Positions 22,422 through 35,478 are shown, counted from the first letter of the stretch. The stretch is 64,000 bases of DNA from Tamarix chinensis (GCA_030549775.1 CM060171.1:1666001-1730000), one strand, 5' to 3'. Notes: generated from the sequence alone by a model not told the origin. Numbers and translations: made by a program.

Positions 22422-23149
22422 TATAATATCCGTAAAATTCACTACAGAAAAATTTCGTTTTAGTAAATAATTTCGTAGAAGCAAGTAAATCAAAACTTAT
22501 GAATTTCGAAGATATTACTGCCCTGATCAGTATAAGTTCGACCCCTAGTCGTTCCCGTACTAACCACAAAGCTAAAGTAAAATTTACAAGCATCATAATT
22601 CAAACTCAACAAGGCTTCATAAAAGCATTGGACCATTTATAAGACAAAAATTAGGGTATGCGGAAAAGAGTTTACAAACTAGAGTATATAATTAAAATTC
22701 CTCAACAAGAATAAAGGTTACAGTACGATAAAAGCCAATTATGAGTAAACCAACACAAAATAAAGGGATATAGAAAAGGTAAATTCGGCCATGGCACTCT
22801 CGAATCCCCAGGCCAAGTCCATGCTCAACACTCAGCCACACTCGATGCTTCGTAAGCATTGAAGGCATCAAAAATAGTATCACCGACTTGCATAAAATCA
22901 GAGGGGCCTTTTGTTCATGGGAATGAGCAGCACCCCTAAAAATGATGGTCAGTACGCTACGTACTGAGTAAGGCAACCATACAGCTAAGACCAAACATAT
23001 AAAAACAGGTAACACAAGTATGATCACATAAACAACATACAATCATCATAGATAAATAAGGGCTAAGTTATAGTCCAGATGAACTGATTATTTATTCTCT
23101 TGTCAATACTCATTTTACACCATACTCTTTATCGATCCATACGAGTACG

Positions 23150-23490
23150 AGAACCCCACTATTATAGCCGATGGATCGGAAACATATAGGAAAGAACACA
23201 CCTAACCACTATTGTATGCTGGTGGATCGGTCTCCACGACAAGATGCTCCTAGCTACTATTATTCGCCGGTGGACTCTCACGGTGTTCCACTGTAAGTAC
23301 TTAGTATCTTTTACGTGTCTTATCAAACTTAGGGTTTGGTTTATTGAGCTTGGGATCCCCCACTATTATAGCCGGTGGATCGGTCACGTACAAGGCAGAA
23401 CACACCTGACCACTATTGTATGCTAGTGGATCGGTCTCCAAGGCACCTCGACAACTGGCGACTATTATGCCGGTGGATCGGTCTAGACCC
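23150..23490 (+). repeat. palindrome cluster of copy A
   Basis: Several copies of CCACTATTATAGCCGGTGG-like units, each followed by ATCGG, are separated by 40-120 bp. They occupy the same place as in the other family members. Confidence 0.88.
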
Positions 23491-24609
23491 AGCTCAATAA
23501 TCTTCCAATTTAAATGATTAGTGTTTTACTGTGTCTTATTCAACAGGTCTCGCCCTAAACATGCATGATCAACTCCATCTACACTTATCTTCCCAAGAGG
23601 CCCCATCCCATATCTTGAGATTTCTGCACCTCCTAACACGCCCCCAGCAACCTTCCTTTGTTGCACTTGCTCACACTGGAGGCTCAACTCCTAAGTGAGT
23701 GGGTCAAGGCCCATCAACCAACACCTCCAAGTCCACTCACTACCTTACCCTAGGGTTTTCTCCAAAAACCCTAATGTGGGCCTATGTGGCCCACCCTTCT
23801 TTGCCTCCCACAACTGAGGTCGTTTAACACCCCACACATCACATCCCTTAGATTCAACCCTCATCATTTCACTTTACTCCTCCAAATATACGTGTGACCA
23901 CAAAACCTTAGGTGGCCACTATAACACCTCCAAAATTCACTACTAAAAAATTTCGTTTTATTAAAAGAAATAGTAGAAGAAAAATATAAAACGATGAATT
24001 TTGGGGATATTACCGCCACACTTAGTACCAGATCGGTTCACTCATACCGTTCCAGTACCAAGTGCTAAGGCTAAAGAACAAAATATCAATTGCTACAAAT
24101 TCAAACCATTTTAAATCAGAGTAGCGCAAGTAAACATTTTATAAGAATAGATTCCATCAATGGTGGTTACATGAACAAGGAATACATTTAAACCAGAAAG
24201 TAAAGGCAAAGGGAGAACCCTAAGAGTTTGAATAATCCTTACGCTCTTTCTCGTTGCCCCCTTGAGTAACACCTGAAAATAGACCTACTAGGGACACTGC
24301 CCATTGAATAGGTAGGGGGCCCACGAATGGAACCCTTCAGTACTATGGTACTGAGTAACCCTTTAAAAATACACTTAAAAGCAGGCTCGCAATGTAACAT
24401 ATGATACAAAGCTACACACATATATAACAAGATGTGTATATATAACATTCACATAATTAACATTCACATCAAATATCAATAGGTCGTTATGAACAATCGA
24501 TACGTTCGGGCCTTAAGCCATGTCATAGTGCAAAATCAATACATTCGGGCCTTAAGCCATTAGTCCATCATTATTCAATCAACTCTCATATTTTATATCC
24601 ATGTGAGTG

Positions 24610-24960
24610 CGAGAACTCCACTATTATAGTCGGTGGATCAGTCACTTATAGGGTAGAACGTACCTAACCACTATTATATGCCGGTGGATCGGTCTCCAGA
24701 GCAAAACGCTCCTGGCCACTATTATGCCGGTGGATTGGTCTGGCCCTGACTCTCATGGTGTTTCACTATAATTACTTTGTGTCTTCCCAATATCTTATCG
24801 TTATTATGTTCGGTTTATTGAGCTCGGGATCCCCCACTATTATAGTTGGTGGATCGGTCACTTATAGGGCATAACACACCTAACCACTATTATATGCTGG
24901 TGGATCGGTCTACAGGGCACCCCGACACCTGGCCACTATTATGCCGATGGATCGGTCTGT
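24610..24960 (+). repeat. palindrome cluster of copy B
   Basis: Six CCACTATTAT...GGTGGATCGG units occur at about 24619, 24671, 24716, 24835, 24881 and 24935. Confidence 0.9.
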
Positions 24961-25869
24961 GCCCGGCTCAATAATCTTCCACTTTAAGTGATTAGTGTCT
25001 TATTCGTATCTTATTCAAAAGTATTTCACCCTTGACATGCATGCCATCGACCTTTACTTCTATCCTCCTGAGAGGGCCCGTCCCATATCTTGAGACCTTT
25101 GCGCCTCTATCACACCCCGACATCCATTCCCCCTTACATCTACCCATAACGAAAACCCAACTCCTAAGGGTGTGGGTCGAGGCCCATCACCTTACGACAT
25201 TCAAATTATCTCACTACCGCTCTCTTGGGTTTTCCCTTGAAACCCTAATCGAACCTATGTGGCCCAACCTTTCTTTTATCGTCCAACACCTCATCTCATC
25301 TAGTTTCAACCCAAATCCCATCACTCTACTCACCAATCATACATGTGACCGTAAAACTCTAGTTGGCCGCTTAAACCCTAACACCTTTCTTACGTAAGGA
25401 TTATCCTATGCAAACCCTAGAAACCTCCCATGCAAGAGTTGCATCACTCATTCATTTTGATCATAATCTCCTTTTGTTTTTCCCCTATCGATCATGAGAT
25501 ATTAAGGTCAATATCGTGTCCCCTTAGTCACTCACTTCCCATTTATTCCTTTTTATCCTTTCACCCCATATCATATCATTAAACACCCTAGCATGCATGT
25601 CCTAGAGGGTCACATCAGATAACATCGTACGCACAACATATATGATCATCATCCACATGCCGTAAGTAAGTCACACAAGCATACATCACTCGAAGTTATA
25701 CTACAAATGATTAATCATTAAGCATAAGGTACACAATACGACATAACACATGGCACACGAGGCATATAATACACACATTGTTGTTCTTAGCCACATCCCT
25801 ACTCGGTTTGGGTTACCAAGTCATCTCCTAGGCTTTTTAGATCACCATTCATCCTTCATAATTGTTACC

Positions 25870-26830
25870 CTTAATATATTTCCCATTTTGGTTGGTTAGA
25901 TTACCAAATTGCCCTTCTTATTTTTATAATTACTAAATTGCCCTTAAGTTGGATAAATTACCAAATTACCCTTCTTCATTATCATGATTACCAAATTGCC
26001 CCTTTTGTTGGTTAAATAATTACCAATTTACCCTTTAGTAGGTTAAATTACCAAATTGCCCATTTAGTTGGATAAATTACCAAATTACCCTTCTTCATTA
26101 TCATGATTACCAACTTACCCCTCTCAATTATTATAATTGTCATTTTACCCTTTCCAATTATTATAAATACCATTTTACCCCTCTCCATTATTATAATTAC
26201 TAATTTACCCTTCTCCATAATTATAATTACCAATTTACCCCTCTCCATAATTATAATCACCAATTTACACTTCTCCATAATTATAATTACGAATTTATCC
26301 CTCTCTATTATTATAATTACTATATTGCCCTTCTCCATGATTAAAATTACCATAATACCCTTTTGTTGGTTAATTTACCAAATTATCCTTTTCTATTATA
26401 ATTATCCAATTGCCCTTCTATAATTATAATTTAATTACCAAATTATCCTTCATCGTTACCATAATTACCAAGTTACCCCTTACGACCAAGTTTGCCATAA
26501 ATACCCTTTTAATTTATAAAATTACCACCCCTTACTTCCAAATTATCATAATATCCTTTTATTTATAAAATTACCACAATACCCCTTTTACTTATAAAAT
26601 TATCATAATGCCCCTTTTGCTTTACATTTTACTATTTTAACCTCTTACATCCAAAATTACCATTTTTGTCCTTCCTTACAAAATTACCATTTTGCCCTTC
26701 TTTTCTAAAATTACCATATTACCATTTACTCTCAAAATTACCATAATACCCCTTTACTTATAAATTAACATTTTGCCATTTACTTATAAAATTACCATAT
26801 TGCCCTTTTGCCTCCAAAATTACCACTTTA
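25870..26830 (+). repeat. ~30-bp AT-rich minisatellite of copy B
   Basis: Dozens of degenerate units of the type AAATTACCAAATTGCCCTT occur, often with TTATTATAATTACCA. Both strands are open over 26048-26423, producing Ile/Met-rich repeat peptides that are by-products of the array. Confidence 0.9.
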
Positions 26831-27171
26831 CCCCTTTTATTTCACCACTTTTATTAAATTAACATTACCACAGGGAATAATAATATTAATACTCCATTAA
26901 CAATATCCAACTCCACCAACTATTATATTTTAATATAATACTTATTAACATCCATACATTTATGCCACATTCTTGCACAATAAATATTACGAAAATGCCC
27001 CTAGGGCTCACAATAATAATATTCATGCATAAATGGTCACAATAACATAAAATAACACGGATAAGTACTTAATACTTTCATTAATAATCAAACTCTTCCC
27101 TTAAACAATATTTCCACATATGGCATATAAACTAACATATTTTCTTTCTTTTTTATCAATCAACACAAGAA

Positions 27172-27191
27172 TATATATATATATATATATT
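27172..27191. repeat. (TA)n microsatellite
   Basis: About ten TA units. Confidence 0.85.
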
Positions 27192-27539
27192 AGACCACAA
27201 ATATCAAGCATAATAACATATTAAAAATTATAATGTGTTAACATACGTTTATCCATGCATTTAAGTGGGGTTTAATGATTACCTTAATTCCTGCAAAAAT
27301 CGAATTTTACCAGTATCACGGGTTAAAGATTCAAGCTTTGATTAGCAAAACCAATACCTAAAAATAATATCAATATTTATTATATTAGAAATAAGAAAAT
27401 CAAAATATAAGACTTTATAAATTTTACTTAAGGAAATAATTAATTTAAATATTATCATACCTTAAAATTATTAATAAAAATGGCTAATAAATGTAGAAAC
27501 TCATCCTGCATATGCAGCATGAGCTGCATGCAAAAATAA

Positions 27540-28760
27540 ATGGAGGAAGGCTCGAAGGGGCGTGAAGGTAAGGTAAAATGGCTATTTTCGGGTTGGTGGT
27601 TTGGGGCTAGGAAAGAAGATAGATGGTGGAGGTTTGGAGGCAAGGGAAGGGTGCAGGAGTGAAGAGGGGGTGTAGGTGGAGGCTGATGATGGGTTTTTGG
27701 TGGCCAAGTGCGGTGGAGGCTAGGTGGCGAAGTGGGCTGCAGGAGAGGATCAGGTTGAGAAGGAAGGAAAAGAGGGGGAAAATGGAGGGGTGAGGGGCTA
27801 TTTTTGACCAAAGCAGGCATAGGGGTGGTAGAGGGGTTGCAGGGCGTGGATTGGTGCTTTGGGTGGCGGCAGAGGCGGACGGACGGTGGCGAATGGTGGG
27901 ATTGCAGGTGGGCTGCCGAGAAGGGGGAAAATGGAGAGAAAAATAGGTGGGGAGGAAGAAGGGTTGTGGGATGGCTTGAGAGGGATATTGTGGTGGTGTA
28001 AGGCTGAGGTGGAGGGTGGCAGGGAGCGATGCAGGGGGTTGGTGAGGCGGCTGGAGTGGTGGAGGGTGGTGGCGATGCAAAAACAAGGGTGGAAATGGGA
28101 GAGGAAGAGGAGATCAGAGGTGAGGTTCGATATTAATGGGGCAGGAAAAAAGGGTGAAGAGGAGAAGAAAAAGAAGAGGGAGGGTAGGGGGATATGTGGC
28201 TGATCGGGTGGCAGCGTTTAGGGTGGTAGGGAGAGGGTGATGAAAAGGAGGAAAGGGGAGCCATGCGGGATGGGGTGCATGGTTGCCTGATTCCAAAATG
28301 GTGAAAAAAGATAGGAGAGAGAGAGGGAGAGAGAGAGAGAGAGTTGTAGATGGTGGTAGTGGTTGCAGGAGGTGGCAGTGGGAGGTGTTCGGGGTGGCAG
28401 TCATGGCTAAAGAAGACAGGTCGGGCGTAGAGGTCGAAGAAGAAAGAAATAAGGGAGAGGGAGGGAGACCAGACCGGACCGAGGCAGGGAAAAGAAAAAG
28501 AAGAGTTGGGCCGGCCCAGGGTGAAGGGAAGAAAGAAAAAAAAGAAGAGGGGGTCTGGGTTGGGTTAAGGTGCACGGGAGAGAGGCGGGGAAAGAGAGGG
28601 AGAGGGCAGATGGGCCAGCGGCCCAGTCGCGCGGGGGAGAGGGTTGGCCTAGCGCGGCGGCCTGAAAGAAAAAGGAAAAGAAAAAGAAAGAAGAAAAAGG
28701 AGAAAAAGGAAAAGGAAAAGAAAAAGGAAAAAAAGAAGGAAAATGGAAAAATAGAGAAAA
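27540..28760 (+). repeat. purine-biased tract of copy B
   Basis: The plus strand is overwhelmingly A/G, becoming almost pure A/G at 28660-28750. Long ORFs here (for example 27607-28086 minus, 28283-28774 plus) are Pro/Leu/Ser-rich or Lys/Arg/Glu/Gly-rich composition artefacts. Confidence 0.8.
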
Positions 28761-29916
28761 CTAATTTAATTTAATTTATAAAATAATAAAATCTAATATT
28801 TTTGATAAATTATTTAATTTAATAATTTAATTCAATATAATTTAATATATTAGTTCAAAAAGGATAATTTTAGTAGAATATTAGTTTAGAAAATTATTGA
28901 AATAAAAATATATGATAAAATAACAAAATATTTATTTTTAATTTATTAAATACTCCAATCCAAATTTATATACTCAAAAATCCATAAAATAATTAAACTA
29001 AATAACTTTAAAAGCTAATTTATTTCAAATAAAAACTATTCCCAAACCCTAGCTAGGTCTCCTATGCATCCTTATACTAACCCATGTACTATTTTTCACC
29101 TAAAACCTCTAATCACCCAAACAACTCTTCTCTTGCCTTGCTTACATCCCAAGACAAATTTTCACACGTAAAGTTCGTCCCCATGCAGACTCCATGCACC
29201 CCATGCAAAGTTCATCCACTCTTTTATTTTATTCATAGTACCCTCTTATTTCCTCTTTCATGGATCATGAGATATTTAGGTTAATCCCATGTCCCTTGGT
29301 CAACTCACCTCCCCTTGGTCAACTTACTTCCCCATTTTCCTTTTTCATCCTTTCACCCATGTCATTACATTAAATACCCTAGCATGCATGTCTTAAAGGG
29401 TCACATTACATCACATCATAATCACGGCATATACATAGTATACACATGCTATAAGAGGACACATGAGCATACCTCAACTCCAAGTTGCGCTACACATAAA
29501 ACAGTTATCATGATAATCATAAGATACATAATATATCATGGTACATAACATACAAGGCACATAACACACATAGGGTCTTAGCTACATCCTTACCTAAAAC
29601 GTCACCAGTCTTGGAGCACACTCCTACGCCTCCTTAGGGTTTTGACTGGTTTCACCTATAAGAGGGAAAACTAAGGGTTAATTTTTCTCCTACCAAAAAT
29701 ACTTATTATTTCTAACTTTATTCTCATATTAGGGTTACAATTATTAAAAGAAACTCTAGAAGTGAAAATAGGATTTTTAATTATCAAGTTAGCCTACTAG
29801 AATATTACTAGTCAAAATAGGTTTTTGTTAATATTTATAGCGATATTTATACCATTAAAGTTAATAGATTTATTTCTCCTAATAAAGGTACTAATACTAG
29901 TTGTAGTAAAATAGTG

Positions 29917-29964
<48 letters not shown>

Positions 29965-30173
29965 CCAATAATTAAGGTAAAAGAAACCCTAGTATTATTA
30001 AGGTTAAGACTGAAAATAGGGTTAGTGATAAAAATAATAATATAAAAATAGTAATATTAACAAAATACTAATATTGCTAAGGATAATAATAATAATAATA
30101 TTCGAAATAATGATAATACAAGGGTTTGAATAATTTTACGATAATAGTAATAGTAATACTATGCCTAAGTTAG

Positions 30174-30220
<47 letters not shown>

Positions 30221-30512
30221 GTGATAATATTAATAATTCTAACATAAATAAAACGATATTAATGATAATAAAACCATGATAATCATAATAATATCAAATA
30301 AGTATAAAAATAAGGTTTGACCATTAATATTAATTGTATTATTAATATTTTTGAGGTTGTATTTAATAATATTAATGATAAAAATAATAATGATGATATA
30401 ATAATAATAATAATAATCAGAATAATAAATAAATAAATAATGATAATAATAACGATAACATAATAATAATAATAATAATAATAATAATATTGTTATTATT
30501 ATTATTATTATT
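29917..30512 (+). repeat. (TAA)n/(AAT)n microsatellite region of copy A
   Basis: Runs of perfect AAT units lie at 29917-29963, about 30178-30220 and 30459-30512, with degenerate spacers. The region matches in position the larger tract of copy G. Confidence 0.9.
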
Positions 30513-30559
30513 AGTAATATTAATGATATAATACCAATAAAAAGAACAAGGTTTGCATA

Positions 30560-31690
30560 AATAGGACTTAGGGGTTGAGAGGGGTTAGGGTACCACCTAG
30601 GGTTGGTGGTGATCAGCGGCACTAGTGGCGGTGCAAGGCAGTGGTGGGGAAAGAGGGAGAAAAGGGGACAAGTTGAGTTTTTTGGATAGGAGAGGGGGAT
30701 TGGAGGTGGTGGAGGTTGCCTAAGCCGAGAGGGTTGGAATGGTGGTGGTGGCGTAGCCAAAGGCGACGGCGGCGGTATGGTGGTTGAGAGTGGTGGATAG
30801 GGAGGAAGGTAGAAGGAGAGGGAGGAAGGGGAAAATGAGGGTAGGGAAAGGTAGGGGGAGGTTTGCTTGTGATTTTGGAGGGTGTGAAGGGTGGTGGTAA
30901 CGGCGGAATCATCGTCAAACGGTTGTGCGAAGGGCGACAGTGGTCGAAGTGGAGCTAATCGAGAGGGGTACTTTGCATGGTCGGAGTGGCTTGTGCAGGG
31001 AAAATCGAGGGTGGTGGAGGGTGGTGTAGGGAGTGGTTTAGTAGGTGGCTCGAGCGGCGACGACGATAAGAGGGGGTAGAATTCTAGGTTGAGAAAAAAG
31101 GGGCAAGCGAGGGTGGTAGACGGTTATTTATAGGCTAAGGATAAGGGGGAAGGAGAGAGGGGGAAGAGGAAGGGTCAGCGGCAGGCGTGCAGGTTGCTGG
31201 CTGGCCGCCCAATTTTCGGAGAAGGCCTGCGAAAATTGTAGGTTAGGCTGCTCGAGAAGGGAAAATGGGGAGGAGAGAGAGATTAGGATTGGGTGGAGGA
31301 GAGACAGGGTGTGTTAGGGAAGGGAGTAGGGGAGGCAGGCTGGCATGCGATAGCGTAGAGGTCGCATGCATGCATAGGGAAATGGGAAGGTTGGGCATCG
31401 GGGAGAGAGAGGGAGTCAGGGGAGAAGGGAAAGAAGAAGGGGGTGGACCAGCGGTCTAGGAGAAAAAAAGAAAGGAAAGGAAGGAAGGATTGGACCGAGG
31501 GAAGGATGGTGCGGTGCGGGCCTTAGGCCGCATAGGAGAAAGGGAGAGGGGATGGGGTTTTGGGCCACGGTAGCTGGGCTGGCCCAGGTCAGGGGAAGGA
31601 AGGGAAAAAGAAAAGAAGAAAGAAGAGGAAAGAAAAAAAAAAGAAAAGAAAGAAAGAAAAGAGGGGGAAAAGGAAAAAGGAAAAAAATAG
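30560..31690 (+). repeat. purine-biased tract of copy A
   Basis: G/A-rich plus strand, GGTGG-rich at first and then (GAAA)n-like at 31590-31690. ORFs on either strand are low-complexity. Confidence 0.8.
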
Positions 31691-31988
31691 GTGGGTTAGA
31701 GTATTTAGAATATTTTGGTATTTTGGGATATTTAAAAATAATAATTTTAAATAAAATAATACTTAAATTCTCTTTTTAGGCTAATTTAGGATTTTTGAGA
31801 GATTTTTCCTAAATTCTATTTTAATTAGCAAAACACCCTAATTTTTCCCAATTAAATTATTTATAAATTTTCTCTTGATTTTGTCTTAATTACTCCATCT
31901 TATTTTAATAAAATAATTTATTTAATTAATTTCCTAATAAATTCTTAATTAGCCATAGTTTTTAAAATTAGGATTTTAGGGTATTTCA

Positions 31989-31993
31989 ATAAT
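31989..31993. repeat. right target-site duplication (ATAAT) of copy A
   Basis: Repeats 22417-22421. The surrounding sequence is AT-rich, so chance identity is possible. Confidence 0.72.
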
Positions 31994-34476
31994 AATATCC
32001 ATAATCATACATAAATATTCGTTTACAATTATACTCGTCAACATTTCATATTTTAAAAGTAAGATGAAATGGTTTCATAACTAATTATGTTGGATGCATC
32101 TTTTTGTATATATGACATTAGACAATTATGCACACATTCATTAGACATATGATTTTGCAACTTTTTTTTTTTTATGAAACTCATTATTAAAAATGTTCTT
32201 TCAAAAATTGTTATAAATACTGACAAAATCAAAACTAATTTCACAAATATATGAACCAAAGGATAGGTAGTTTCACCAAGCCCTTTCAATTTAGAAAATT
32301 TATCATCCACTAAAACATCCAAAATATGGTTCTTAAACTGATTGTCCAACACCACAAGATCAACATTAGAAAACTCTTTAGGATAAAACTTTGTTAATCT
32401 AATCAATAATTCTTTGTCAAAAGTGGAGAATAACTCAGATGTATTCAAGCATCCTACACAACATAACAACGTAGTCTCTATCACATCAAAACAATATTCA
32501 AGCTTCCTTAGTTGCAACTCTAGTATGATATAGAAATAATCAAACTTGTAATGATGTATGCTTGTAAGCAATAGAGCCTTTCGGTGTAACATGTTTTCCT
32601 CAAAAAATTTCTCATCCATGTTTTCCAAAACAATCTTCTTAGTTAGACAAAAAAAAGACATCAAAAAGAACTTCCCATCCTTCATCTTTCATAGGTTGTA
32701 GCCGTAACTTAGCAAGTTGAACAAGCTTCATGGCATTCACAACATCCTGATCACACTTTCACAACATCTAAGACAAATCATTTATCCCTAAAGTCCTTTT
32801 CATCAAATGTAGCATGAAAACACACTCAAATAGCACAAACAGATCTTTAAAGACTCTAGCCTCACCTTTCTATCTACTTTTTGAATCATTTTCCAAGAAC
32901 TCAAGCACTTCAACTATCAGAGAAAATAAATTAATCAAGCTTGAAAGAGACTTAATATGTGACCCATAATAAGTATTTCCAACCATTGAGAGAGTCGAAT
33001 ATTGATTAAATCCACATCCACTTTCTATCTCGCATGGATCAAATGCTTCTTCTAATTAACTAACATGTTTTTCTCGAAGAAAATAACAATGTTTGTTAGA
33101 TGATCCAATGAAATTAACAAAACTAGTAAAAATAATGAATAAATAAATAAATCAACATCGATGAGACCTTACAACAACAATGAGTGCCAATTAAATCCGA
33201 TGAACAAAATAATGCACATAATAAGCTGAATTATTTTCATTATGAATCAAAGTTTTTAAACCACCATATTGTTGTCTCATATTTCTTGCTCCATCGTAAC
33301 CTTGTCATCGTACACTTGATAAGCATAATCCATATTTTCCTAACATTGTATCAAGTGTTTTCTTAAGTGACAAAATAGATTTATTAGCTACATATGCATT
33401 ATTAATGAATCTTTCCATAACAAAATCTGTAAAATCTACATAACACAAAACAACAATCATTTGTTCTTTTCCATATATATAACCAAATTCATTAATAAAT
33501 AGGCTAAAAACATCATCCCCAAATTCATTCATGATCGCATTACTTATTTCAATTGTATATGCATAAGTAATAAATTTTTAAACATCAGGAGAAGTCACTT
33601 GATTATTTCTTGGTGCCTTTTTAAACATAAAATAACCCAAATATAGATTAACTTTTTGCAAATATTTTAGAATCTCATAGAAGCTACCTCATTTTTTGAG
33701 CTATCCGATATCATGTCCCTGAAATGCTATTCCTTGTCGAAGAAGATATTTAATGGCAATGACTGATGCTTCCAAACCACTATGATACTTAGATTTCACT
33801 AGATCAATATGCTTTGATATAGTAACTTGAATGCCATACTTTTGATTCATCCAAACCACTAAATTCTAACCAATTATATTGCTCAATTCAAGTTAAAATA
33901 ACGATTCAATTTTTTTGGTAATAAGCTCAACATGAAAATTATATGTACAAGGCTAGAAAGGCCCAATACCTCATCTTGTAGATTTTGATGAAAATCTAAT
34001 TTTTTTCCTCAAAACGATATCGAGCTTTAGTGAACTTAAATCCACGCAATTTGGTTGTATGGCTTGATGTTGTTCATCATTTATAGGAGTTGGATTTGTT
34101 ATTTGAATAATTGGGCTAGGATTATTCCTATTAGCCCCTTCTTTATTTTTAGGTTACTTTTAAAGATATTTCCAAATCCTAATTTATCAAAGTGAAATGC
34201 ATAATTAACAAATTTAACTCAATGAACTAATAATCAAAATTGACACTTAACAACAAGCATAGAAAGTTTTACCATGGTACAGACACAAAATCATCTGGCC
34301 TATTGCTACAACATTTTAGAATAAACAAATCCTAAAATCTTAATCAAAATTACTTCATAAAAATTAACTAACAACAAAGAAACAAAAATAAATATACAAT
34401 CAAATTATAATTAGAATAATTGATAAACCCTAATTCAAAATTCAAACACAAGCACGCTACACACAACAATTGAAAA
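31994..34476 (-). mobile_element. second hAT copy, inverted and degraded
   Basis: The reverse complement of about 32050-34190 follows the transposase of the 13646-18164 element from its start codon region (GGAAATATCTTTAAAAG near 34170) to its C-terminus (ATGTCATATATACAAAAAGA near 32110). Termini were not located. The 5' side is cut by the copia LTR at 34477 and the 3' side abuts copy A at about 31994. About 280 bp beyond the transposase start (34200-34476) is AT-rich and may hold one remnant of the leader or satellite. Confidence 0.8.
32053..34190 (-). pseudogene. hAT transposase pseudogene (second copy)
   Basis: Homologous pieces read on the minus strand. One frame covers the start region near 34180. 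Another (33532-33305) carries NEFGDDVFSLFINEFG and GKEQM; relative to the first copy's LIDESGD motif the key Asp region is altered to INEFG. The C-terminal third (32685-32053) is open for 210 codons with YKFDYFYIILELQL and NPSELF-like segments. The HAT motif is lost by frameshift near 32210. It is much more decayed than the first copy. Confidence 0.82.
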
Positions 34477-35011
34477 TGTTGCAGAATAATGTGGATTGAA
34501 TGGATCCAAACCAAAATTATTATTAATAAGACAATGAATAATTGATAGTTCAAACATAAAACAAAACAATTAAGGAAAAAATAGAGATCTTTATTCGTAC
34601 TCTTGTGTAATTACAAAATGATTAAACAAATTAATAAACCAATTACATATATCTATAATTCTCTAACAATGGAGAATTCTATGGATAAGAAGAAGAAGTT
34701 GGGTCGCAAGACATGACGGCTAAGGTTTTCTCATATCTCTTTTATACCAGAAAAAATCTTGTAGTACAAAACAACATGTATTGGAAAGTAAGGAAAAAAT
34801 AACATCTGTATTTATGAAACACAAGTCCCCCGTGATTATTTCCTTACTCTAAACTTTTCAACCAAAAATCATCTAAAACATTTTGTGAATAAACACGACC
34901 CCCCTGTATTTATCAAAAAACTCAAAATCTTGACTTGAACATCTCCAACAGCTACACGGACAAACATTATGTTATATTGTGCATAAAATACCTAGTCAAA
35001 TCTCACAAACA
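34477..35011 (-). mobile_element. left (3') LTR of Ty1/copia element 2
   Basis: It begins TGTTGCAGAATAATG and aligns along its length with 39030-39560 (shared TTGAATGGATCC, ATAATTCTCTAACAATGGA and TTTTCTCATATCT blocks). Moderate divergence shows an old insertion. The inner boundary is approximate because no clear polypurine tract was found next to it. Confidence 0.82.
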
Positions 35012-35478
35012 TAGTATTTGTAACACATGACATGTAAAGACCTCTACAAAAAACCCTGGCCTTAAGAAAGACCTCATGCCCTATGAACGCCGATCAAATC
35101 CGAGAAACACTTGAATTTACCTACGGTCAATGGCTTCATTAGCATATTGATGAGACTATCCAAAGTACACACTTTCTTCAACACAAGTTTACTAGCATTA
35201 ACAATACCTTAGATAAAGTGATACCTGATGTCAATGTGCTTTCTTTGATGATGAAATTTTTTTTGATTCTTCACTAAACATATAGCAATTTATCTACCAC
35301 CTTGAATGACTAGAAAACCATGACCAAACCCCAGCTCACGTACTAAACCACCAAGCCACATACCTTCTTGAAAAGCCTCTGTCATAGCCATATACTCTAC
35401 CTTAGTAGTGAAGAAGGTTGTCATCTCATACAAAGAAGATCTCCAACTAATAGCTAAACTGCTAAGATAAAAAATATA

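Larger units (their letters stand above)
23930..29046 (+). mobile_element. LTR-like repeat unit (copy B), nested in copy A, 3'-truncated
   Basis: It starts TATAACACCTCC with the same first 150 bp as copy G (CACTTAGTACC and CAGTACCAAGTGCTAAGGCT blocks). Inside are the palindrome cluster (24610-24960), the ~30-bp AT-rich minisatellite (25870-26830), a (TA)n tract (27172-27191) and a plus-strand purine-rich tract (27540-28760). The AT-rich tail runs to about 29046, where copy A sequence resumes. The GGGGTATTTCA terminus is missing and no 5-bp duplication is seen, so the right junction was deleted after insertion. Confidence 0.82.
22422..31988 (+). mobile_element. LTR-like repeat unit (copy A), interrupted by copy B
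   Basis: It starts TATAATATCC, aligning with the TGTAACACCCC starts of sister copies, and shares the following AAATTTCGTTTTA block. It ends AGGGTATTTCA at 31988. ATAAT flanks both ends. Copy B occupies 23930 to about 29046. Without B the unit is about 4.45 kb, close to the uninterrupted copy G (4.58 kb). The segment resuming near 29046 (CCTAGCTAGGTCTCC) aligns with 41550 in copy F. About 175 bp of A is missing across the B junction. Internal parts: palindrome cluster 23150-23490, (TAA)n 29917-30512, purine-rich tract 30560-31690, AT-rich tail. Confidence 0.88.

Noticed and set aside
23150..24960. CRISPR-like array of regularly spaced palindromic repeats
   Set aside because: Units are degenerate, unevenly spaced and sit inside plant LTR-like repeats. 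There are no Cas genes and the context is eukaryotic.
26048..26423. overlapping 101- and 106-codon ORFs encoding repeated Ile/Met-rich peptides
   Set aside because: Opposite strands of the ~30-bp minisatellite are both open. This is a by-product of the repeat unit.
27607..28575. Pro-rich ORFs on the minus strand and Lys/Arg/Gly-rich ORFs on the plus strand
   Set aside because: They reflect the purine-only tract of copy B. The same composition appears at 42000-42940, 51650-52640, 59160-59780 and 60390-61050 without conserved sequence.
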